From NCBI GenBank assembly GCA_002197995.1, contig NGZR01000006.1:2655001-2719000 (forward strand): DNA of 64,000 bases. The letters run 5' to 3'. The position numbers and the translations under genes are program-made. The stretch comes from Gaeumannomyces sp. JS-464. Its lineage: Eukaryota > Ascomycota > Sordariomycetes > Magnaporthales > Magnaporthaceae. Position 1 is the stretch's first letter. Every line of letters begins with the position of its first letter. Shown in pieces: positions 55,656-64,000 of the stretch. The notes beneath the pieces were generated by a model, which saw only the letters and a list, made by a program, of their open reading frames with translations, had not been told where the DNA came from and did no database searches.

Positions 55656-58463
55656 ATAATAATTAATACGGTTAGTGTTTTCGTTTTATAAAAATCCTAT
55701 ACCGTTTAACTGCTTATAACAATACGTAATCGCTTTATATTTCGCAATCGATTATTACTTTAACCTTTTTTTTAATATTCCATTCGGAATATTAATAAAT
55801 CGTATAACTAATTCGATTTTGCTATTGCGAAAGTTTTTATCGGTTTTTTTTTTCCATTTCGCGCTTTTCGCTTAGGTAGTTTTTTTAGTTTTTTAATAAA
55901 AAAACGAATGTCGTACGTTCGTTTTTTTGTCCAGGTTAAACGGCACGTACGTTTGCGCGATTTTTTAATGCTAAGCTTTCGCTTTTTATGTTATATTTTT
56001 TGTATTTCGCAATTTCGCACTTTTTTTAATCGAGCGTTTTGGTAATACATAGCATCGGGTACCGCTTGTTAAGTTTAAAAATTGCGATAAACTTGCCAAT
56101 TCGGGCTGGTTTTTACCGTGGCAATTGGAATGCTAAACGAGGCTTAATTTTAAACTCGTTTTTTAATTTTAATAAAAAGCAGTTGTATTTAAGCTTAGGT
56201 TGTATATAAAATTTAAATTTTCCGTAAATGCATTTTGCTTAAAAAAGGTGCAAATGTTTAAAATGTTTTAAATCGATGTTAAAGTGGTTTTTCGGTTTTA
56301 ACGCAGCTTTTTTTGGCCCGCTTACGTTATTAAACCGGTATTTAGCGTATTTAACTTTTTATTAGTTATTAAACTACGATAAAAATTAGCCGTTATTTTT
56401 ATTCGCCGGGGTAGCGTAGCATAACGAGCTATTTAGGTGTTTTAAAACCTTTACGTTTTAAAAACACTTTAAAATATTAAAAAGCGTAAAAGCGCGCTGG
56501 TTTTTCCAGCTTATTTGGTTTTCGCGGATTATAAATGCAAAAGTTATACCGCTCGAACTTTTTGCTCGTTTTTAAAATTTGGTCGTTCTAATGTTTTGTT
56601 TATTTTAATCCATTTTAGCGTTTATATCGAAATTTTTCGATTTTTAAAAAAGGTATGTTTAGCTTAAAAGCTTTTTTCGGGCTTTTCCTTTTTTCGAACC
56701 ATTTGTTAAAGCTGTTCCCTTTTAAATCCTACGAAAAACGCCGTCGTTTTTTCTTTTTAAACTCGTAATTTCGAAAGCGATGCGCTGTTTTTTTTCGCTA
56801 TCGTACTCGAGCTTCGTAGTTTTAAATATGCAAATGTTTTAAAATTTTCGAAAATACCATCCGGTAGCTTTTTTATCGAATTAATATATGGTATATAATT
56901 CGTCGTAATAAAATGTCCAGCTAAATATCGCTTTAAAACATAGTCCTTTTTATGTTAAGCTTTTTTGTATTCGCTAAAAGTTAGCTATTTAGCGCTTATT
57001 ATTTCGCTAAAAGCAATTTAATTTAATATGGCCGGTTTAACCGCATTTAAAGCATTTCCCGTTTTTCGGGTTTTGCTTTTGTTTTTTTTGCTACTTTTAT
57101 TATTAATAAGCGGCTTTCGCATTAAAGTTTATAAAGTTTAAATGCGTTTTGTAAATCGTAATAAGTTATTATTTAACCTTTTTCTGGTTAGCTTTATTAC
57201 TTTATACCGCACTTTTAAAACCTTATCTTTTTTTCTTATTATCGTGCGTACAATTTATCGCTAATGCGAACCGCGTTTTTAACGTAATTCGTAAAAAACT
57301 TAAAGCGATTTTGTTTCGCGAATTTATTTTTTACGTTTCGCGTAACTCGTTATAAAAATGCACTATTAACGTAGCGTTGTTTTAATTAAGCTTAATGCTA
57401 ATTCGTTAAAAGTCCGTTGCGTATTTAGCTACGGCTTTTCGCTATTTAAAAGCTAGCAAATTTCTTTCGGCGATTCGGGTTTCGTTAATTATTTCGAACA
57501 TTTTTCCGACCTTTTTTTCAAAGGTTTTAAAATTAGCGAAAATAAGTTTGGTAGCTTTTTAGCTATTTTTATATTTTTTAAAGTAATCGTTTTAGGTCGG
57601 TTAAAACTATTCTTTTACTTTGCCGTCCAGTTTGGTAATAATGTAAGCGATTTTCTGTTTTTCGCTTACGAATTGCTATTTGTAAAATTTAAAATAGCTT
57701 TTATATTTAGTGAAAAACGTTTTAAGCTTGCCGTTTTCCTTTTTGTAAAAGTCCGAAAACGAAAACTTGTACGTTTAAATTGCGATAAGTGTTTTAAAAA
57801 ACGCTAGTTTCGCAGTAAATTGCTTTACTTCGTTTTAGCTTTTAGCGATTTTAATCGTTATAAATTTAAAAAGGCTGGCCGTATTAATTGCTTTATTAAG
57901 GTCGTATTTAACACCGTTAAAAGTAAAAACCGTGGTTTTTTTTAAGCTTTTTGCTGCTATTTGCTATAACTGCACTATTTTTTCCTTTTAACAAGGTATT
58001 AAACAAAATTAATTAAAATGTTATAATCGGGGGTTTGCTTTTAAAGTAAAGCATTTTAAAGGTGGAAAAAACAGTATTGCTAATGCTAGTAAATAAAAGG
58101 AATACGTAACTTAAAAAGATAATTCGATTACTTGCTTTAAGAAATGCTTAAAAGCTAATTTAAATTAATTAATGCCGAAGTTTTAATTAAAACTATTTGA
58201 AATAATAAAAACCCATTTTTTATATACACGTTGTTTTTTGCCTTAATAAGCTTTGGATTTATGGCTTTGCTATAAATCCACAAATCCTTTTTAAATTTAT
58301 TGCTTTATTATAAATTTACAAATCTTTTTCGGATTTATCGCTTTGTTATAAATTTATAAATCCCATTTAAACTACGTGATTTTACGTGTTTTAATGCGGG
58401 GTAGGGCGCTATTTGGAGCCCTTTCGTTTTGTTATTTTAAGGCTTGCATGCTAATCGTAACAT
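55656..58463 (-). mobile_element. RIPped gypsy copy D (5' LTR, gag, part of pol)
   Basis: Collinear with copy A from about 2062 to 4915. A zinc-knuckle remnant lies at 57030-57090. It stops abruptly at about 55656, next to the unassigned sequence. The 5' LTR is at its right end. Confidence 0.85.
58019..58463 (-). repeat. LTR D of the gypsy family
   Basis: The minus strand reads TGTTACGATTAGCATGCAAG at the 5' end and ends TTATAACA; 445 bp, equal in length to LTR C, with three units of the GGATTT repeat. Immediately to its right comes gypsy sequence matching copy A near 2505, so LTR D marks the 5' edge of a copy inserted into another copy. Confidence 0.83.
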
Positions 58464-60190
58464 CCGAGCTAGTTTTATTATAGCAATTAAAATGCCAAAC
58501 GAGGTTTAATTTTAAACTCGCTTTTTAATTTCCGTGGAAAGAAATCGTATTTAAACTTTAGTTATAAGTGGAATTTGCATTTTCCGTAAATATATTTTGC
58601 TTAAAAAAGGTATAAATGTTTAAAATGTTTTATATTAATGCTAAAATGGTTTTTAAAATTTAACGTAGCTTATTTTAACTCGTTTGCGTTATCGAATTTA
58701 TAACTAGCATATTTAACTTTTTATTAGTTATCAAACCACGATAAAAGTTAACCGTTGTTTTTATCCGCCGGGGTGGCGTAATATAACGGTTTATCCGAAT
58801 GTTTTAAAACTTTTACGTTTTAAAAACATTTTAAAACGTCGAAAAACGTAAAAGCGCGTTAATCTTTCCAGCTTGCCTGGCTTTTACAAATTATAAATAT
58901 AAAAGTTACGTTGTTTAAACCTTTTGCTCGTTTTTAAAACTCGGCCGTTTTAATGGTTTATTTATTTTAGTTTATTTTAACGTCGGTGTTAAAATTTTCC
59001 GATTTTCGAAAAAGGTGTGTTTAATTTAAAAGCTTTTTTTAAGCTTTTCCTTTTTCCGAACCATTTGCTAAAATTGCTCTTTTTTAAATCCCGCGAAAAG
59101 CGGCGTCGTTTTTTTTTTCAAATTCGTAATCCCGAAAACGACGCGTTATTTATTTTCGCTATTATATTTAAACTTCGTAATTTTAAATATGCAAATGCTT
59201 TAAGGTTTTCGAAAATACTATCCGGTAGCTTTTTTATCGAATTAATATATAATATATAGTTCGTCGTAATAACACGTTTAGTTAAATATTGCTTTTAAGC
59301 ATAGTTTTTTTTATATCGGGCTTTTTTATATTTGTTAAAAGTTAATTATTTAGCGGTTGTTATTCCGCTAAAAGCAATTTGCTTTAATATAGCCGGTTTA
59401 GCCGTATTTAAAGCATTTCCCGTTTTTTAAGTTTTGCTTTTGCTTTTTTTATTGCTTTTATTATTAATAAACGGCTTTCGTATTAAACTTTATACAGTTT
59501 AAATACGTTTCGTAAACCGTAATAAGTTGCTATTTAGCCTTTTTTTAATTGCTTTTGTTATTTTATACCGCATTTTTAAAACTATATCCTTTTTTTATTT
59601 ATTATCGTTTATATAATTTATCGCTAATGCGGACCGCGTTTTTAACGTAATCCGTAAAAAACTTTAAGCGATTTTACTTCGCGAATTTATTTTTTACGTT
59701 TTCGCGCAATCCATTATAAAAATGCAATATTAACGTAACGTTATTCCAATCGAGTTTAATATTAATTCGTTAAAAATCCGCTGTATATTTAACTGCGGCT
59801 TTTCGCTATTTAAAAGCTAGCAAATTTTTTTCGGCGATTTAAATTTCGTCGATTATTTTAAACATTTTTTTAACTTTTTTTCCGAAGGTTTTAAAACTGG
59901 CGAAAATAAGTTTAATAGCTTTTTAGTTATTTTTATATTTTTTAAAATAATCGCTTTAGGTTAATTAAAATTACTTTTTTACCTTACCGTTTAATTTGGT
60001 AATAACGTAAATAACCTTTTGTTTTTCGCTTACGAATTGCTATTTGTAAAACTTAAAATAGCTTTTGCATTCGGTAAAAAACGTTTTAAATTTGCCGTTT
60101 TTTTTTCGTAAAAATCCGGGGACGGAAATTTGTACGTTCGAATTGCGATAAGTGTTTTAAAAAATACCAACTTTGCGATAAATTGCTTTA
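58464..60190 (-). pseudogene. Gag-pol fragment of an outer gypsy copy, bounded by insertions on both sides
   Basis: Minus-strand sequence matching copy A from about 2505 to 4220, including a knuckle remnant near 59380-59440. Its upstream end reads TAAAGCAATTTAT, gag codon 45 or so, directly next to LTR E. Its downstream end is LTR D. It is therefore the middle of an element cut by two later insertions of its own family. Confidence 0.82.
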
Positions 60191-60596
60191 TATTACAATT
60201 AAAAGTTTGCTTTTAAAGTAAAGCACTTTGAAAGTGGTAAAAACAGTATTACTGGTACTGGTTAACAAAGAATTACCTAATTTAAAAAGATAATTTAATT
60301 GCTTACTTTAAAAGGTGCTTAAAAGCTAACTTAAGTTAATTAATGCCGAAGCTTTAATTAAAGCTACTAAAAACAATAAAAAATCCATCTTTTATATACC
60401 CGTTGTTTTTCCTAGTAGTTTTTTAAATTTATCGCTTTGCTTACAAATTTATAAATCTTTTAAATTTGTCGTTTTATTTACAAATTTATAAATTTTACTC
60501 GGGTTACATAATTTCACGTGTTTTAATGCGAGGCAAAAGCACTATTTAAAGCCTTTCCTATTTTGCCGTTTTAAAGCTTGCATGCTGGTCGTAATA
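60191..60596 (-). repeat. LTR E of the gypsy family (3' LTR)
   Basis: 406 bp with RIPped ends (TATTAC...GTAATA on the minus strand) and two units of the GGATTT repeat. The minus strand just upstream is AAAAAAGGAAACTTAA, a polypurine tract, so this is a 3' LTR. It is followed on the minus strand by TAAAG. Confidence 0.85.
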
Positions 60597-63500
60597 TTAA
60601 GTTTCCTTTTTTAAGCTAAATCTTTTTAACCACGTTTTTTTACCCCGCTTTTTATTAATAGTAAGTACTTTTTTTTTTACCATTTCCTATTCCTTTTTTT
60701 ATTTTAACAAAATGTCCGGTCGAGTGCGAAAACGTCCTTTTGCGAAAAAAAAACTTTTTAACGTAAAAACTTGCTCGTTTAAATCGTTTTTTTTACTATT
60801 GAAATGCCTTTTTGCTTTTTTTATTACGAGGTTTTAAAACGTAAAAAGTGCAAAGCCTTTTTTTAAAACTCTTTTCGGTGCGTAAAGTGCTTTAATCGGA
60901 ACCGCACAAGTTGCGACATTTTGGGTTTTGCGCTTAAGCAGCTTCGTTTTATCGGCTTTTAATACTAGCAAATAAAAGCAAAAATTAAAACGGTAAAAGA
61001 AAAGCGCCGCGCTTTAAATAACAAATTCGAGCGTTTGTAAAAGCAGAAAAAAACATAGTTTAAAAAAATATGCGTGCAATTCGTCGTAATATTAACGCTA
61101 TAAAAAGTTAAAGCGTGTCGAAAGGGAAAAGGCCGACTAAAAGGCTTACCAGGTTATTTCGCAGTTTAAACCATTCGTAGCTCCTGCCGTTTTTTTCGAT
61201 TGGCAAATGTTTAAAGTTAATTTTAATTTAAACCTGCTTTTCTTTTTTAACCGCGGTAAATTGTGGTTTCCTTTTAACAACTTTTTTGGGTTTTATAGCA
61301 CATTAAATGTGGCTTTAGTTTTTTTGCCGAGGTTTCGAGTTCGAATTTTAACACGACCATTTAAGAAAAAGTTTAACGATATCGAACTTTTTTTTTTTTA
61401 AACCTTTTTCCTTTTTGCTAACCTTTTTATAAGCGCTTTTACCGGTATTTCGTTAAGGCTTTTTAACAGTTTATAAGGTTGGTTTTTTTTCCCACGTGTT
61501 TTCCTCGTGGCCGTATTTTTTCCATTTAATTAAGTACTTTTTAAGCTTGTTTTTTAGCTTATAGTTTAAAAAATTTTCGATTTTGTATTTTTGTTTTAGG
61601 TCGATTTTTATTAATTCGTCGCTTTTAAAGCCCGGTAACGTTAATTCGAATAAGGAAATATAAAAAACCGGGTAAAATTTTATAATTAGCGGTAATCGGA
61701 GTTTATAATTTACATTTAAACCCTTTTTTAATACTTTAAACGGTTTTAATTTTTTATAGTTTAACTTATCGTTTAATCGTTTTGTTTTAATATTTCGTCG
61801 AAAAAGATAAACGTTATCCTCCTTTTTAAAAGTCGGTTTTTCGAATTTTTTTTTTTTAAATAGTTATGCGGTGTCGTAGTTTTTTTTAGTTTTATTTAAA
61901 GGTATTTATGTAATTTGGTAAACTTCGTTACTTATATTTCCGCTATTAAAGCATGCTTTCCTACTTTAGGTTTTTTATACGCCGTAAGCGTAAACCCGTA
62001 GTTCGTATAAAACGGTGTAATTTTTATACTTTTATAAACTAAGCTATTATAAGCGAACTAAATTATAAAAAGTAATTATACTTAATCGTTTTATTTGTAA
62101 TTAACGTAATAACGTAAATATTGCTTTATAATTTGGTTTATCCGCTTTGTTTATCCATTTGTTTAAAAGTGGTAAGCCGTAAATAAAAAATGCTTCGCTT
62201 TTAATTTACTTGTAAGTTTTTTTTAAAACTTGCTTATAAATAGCTTATTTTTATCCGTAATTAAGCGGTTCGACGTGCCGTATTCCGCTATTACGTGCTT
62301 AATAAAAACGTACGCTAGCTTTATAACGTCGCTGCTTTTTTTATATAGTAAAAATAAAGCGTATTTGGTAAGCCTATTTATTATTACTAATATATTGTCG
62401 TATTTTACTCCGGTTATCGGTTTTTTAAATTAAAAAAGTTTAATAACGAAGTTTATAATAACTTTTTGCTATGCTTCGCTCGGTGCTAATAACGGTTGTA
62501 AAAGCTTATAAAGTTTATGCTTGCTAGCTTTATTTTTAACGCAGTTTTCGCAATTTCTTATTGCGTTTTATACTTCGGCTTAAGTTTTTACGAACTTGTA
62601 ATATTATTATAACCGTTTCCATGTTTTAGTTACGTTTTAATAGTTATATGCCCGTTAATTGTAAATTTGTTAAATTTTTTTTTAAAGTTTAAACTTTTTT
62701 TTACCAAACCGTTTTAGCGAATATTTTTTATACTAAGAATTAAAAATCGTTTAATTTTTTCCGTTAAAATTACCCGTGTTTTTTTAAGTATTGCAACCTA
62801 ATGGTTCGGTCGTCGGCTTAAAGCGTTCGCCCGGCCGTTTTTCGACTTTTTTCGGTATTCGATCCGAATGTTATAATTTTGCAAAAACTCGTTTTAACGG
62901 ATTTGTCGTTTATTTAGGTTTTTGCTTATAGTAAAATGTGTTAGGTTTTTTATAATCCGTATATATTATAACTTAATACTTCGCTTTATAAAAATATAGC
63001 CGCCATTTTTTAAATGCTCGAATTACCGTTAAAAGTTTTTATTGTGGATTTGGTAATTTAAGTTAAATTTATTTAGTTTTTGCGAAAAAAACGCGTAAAA
63101 GTGCAACCGTTTTTAATTGTTTCGCTATTTAAGTTAGCCGCCGATCGCGTAATCCAACGCGTTGGTTTTAACTTCGAAAGGTTTTTTCAAGTTTAAAAAT
63201 GCTACTACTAGTTTTTTTAATACGACGTTTCGTAATTGCTTAAAAGCTTTTTATTTTTATTTTCCCTAATAAAACTAGTGGTTATTTTTAGTAAAATTCG
63301 TAAATAATATAGCGATTTTGCTATAACCACGGATAAACCGTTTATTAAAGTTTAAAAAATTTAAAAACCTTTATATTTTCGTAACGTTTTTAAATATAAG
63401 CCATTTTTTAACTTTTTTTAACTTTTTTAAAATTTATACAAACTTATTTAAATGTAATTACGAATTTTAAAAAAGCGACTTTTTGCGAATGCTATTCGCA

Positions 63501-64000
63501 ATTTTCTGGTTTAACGAAAAGCTTTGCATTAAATAGCTTTTAAAGCATTTTATATACGTATTGCTTATGCTTTTTTATCGTTTTTAAAAAAACCAAAATA
63601 TTATTTAAATACGCGAAAATAAAAATGTCGAAATACTCGCGCAAAATATGGTTAATTATCTTTTAAAACGTAATTAATATATTGGTAAATTTAAACTTAT
63701 TACTAAAAATTCGTAGCATTTAAACTTTATTTTAAAAGCCGTAAGCTACTTTTAGCCTTTTTTAATCCGTATTAAGCTATAAGCTTTTCGTAAATTTAAA
63801 GCCGTAAAATACTAGGCTTTGCCGAGCTTATTTCGTAATTCGTTAATAAAAGGCAAAAAATACCAATTTTTAATAATAGCTTTATTTAACGGTCGGCAGT
63901 CGATATATATTCACTTCGTTTTTTTATTTTTTTTTTATAAAATTTTATATTTTACCGAAAAATCGAAAAGTTTAATATATCCCTTTCGTAAGTTTTTTTC
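60597..64000 (-). mobile_element. RIPped gypsy chromovirus, 3' half of pol (copy E, runs off window)
   Basis: Minus-strand pol. At 61484-61548 it reads KLKKYLIKWKKYGHEENTWE, a chromodomain, which places the family among chromoviruses. Reverse transcriptase lies near 63300-63700 with YLDD changed to YLNN. Positions 62525-64000 match 1-1480 of copy A. Stops throughout. Integrase lies between but is too mutated to delimit. Confidence 0.87.

Overview
This window looks like a piece of a filamentous ascomycete chromosome (Pezizomycotina, probably a Sordariomycete; genus not identifiable by eye). The reasons are short spliced introns (57-160 bp, GT...AG), AflR-type fungal regulators, a fungal flavin halogenase, chromovirus, Tad1-like LINE and Fot/pogo transposons, and very strong repeat-induced point mutation (RIP: CpA changed to TpA, so TAA/TTA are everywhere while CpG survives).

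Layout. Positions 1-4915 are a heavily RIPped Ty3/gypsy chromovirus on the minus strand, whose 5' LTR faces the gene island. Positions about 4916-42085 are a GC-balanced island. It holds, in order, a transposase-like remnant, a broken gene of unknown family (5.9-7.3 kb), a broken GPI-anchored surface protein (7.7-8.5 kb), a Fot/pogo-like transposon (8.70-10.57 kb), a broken short-chain dehydrogenase, two divergent AflR-like regulators (12.6-15.8 kb), a frameshifted flavin-dependent halogenase (16.1-18.1 kb), a frameshifted secreted isochorismatase-like hydrolase (19.9-21.0 kb), two genes of unknown family (22.6-26.8 kb), a second inverted copy of the Fot element (27.59-29.45 kb), a five-exon Hsp70-like ATPase (29.9-31.8 kb), a long CA/CT microsatellite, a stretch of decayed coding sequence (32.5-36.9 kb), an intact three-exon small secreted cysteine-rich protein (37.4-38.0 kb), an intact three-exon F-box-like protein (39.4-40.5 kb) and a short inverted-repeat structure (40.7-41.5 kb).

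Positions 42086-64000 are a nest of RIPped repeats. Several copies of the same gypsy family are present (LTRs at 42.09, 42.80, 58.02 and 60.19 kb). A third pogo-like element with a MITE inside it (45.15-47.42 kb) sits in one gypsy copy. A Tad1-like LINE (48.2-53.5 kb) and 2.1 kb of unassigned RIPped sequence follow. One gypsy insertion appears split: the TAAAG target duplication is found beside LTR C on the plus strand and beside LTR E on the minus strand, which suggests an inversion with a breakpoint inside the element.

How the genes fit together: the dehydrogenase, two AflR-like regulators, halogenase and isochorismatase-like hydrolase lie within 9.5 kb and are typical of tailoring and regulatory genes of a halogenated polyketide cluster (for example the geodin or pestheic acid type), but no synthase is present. 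Most of these enzymes carry single-base frameshifts, so the cluster is either a relic or is damaged by assembly indels at homopolymers. The two right-hand genes splice cleanly into intact proteins, and the small secreted protein is a good effector candidate next to a repeat-rich compartment.
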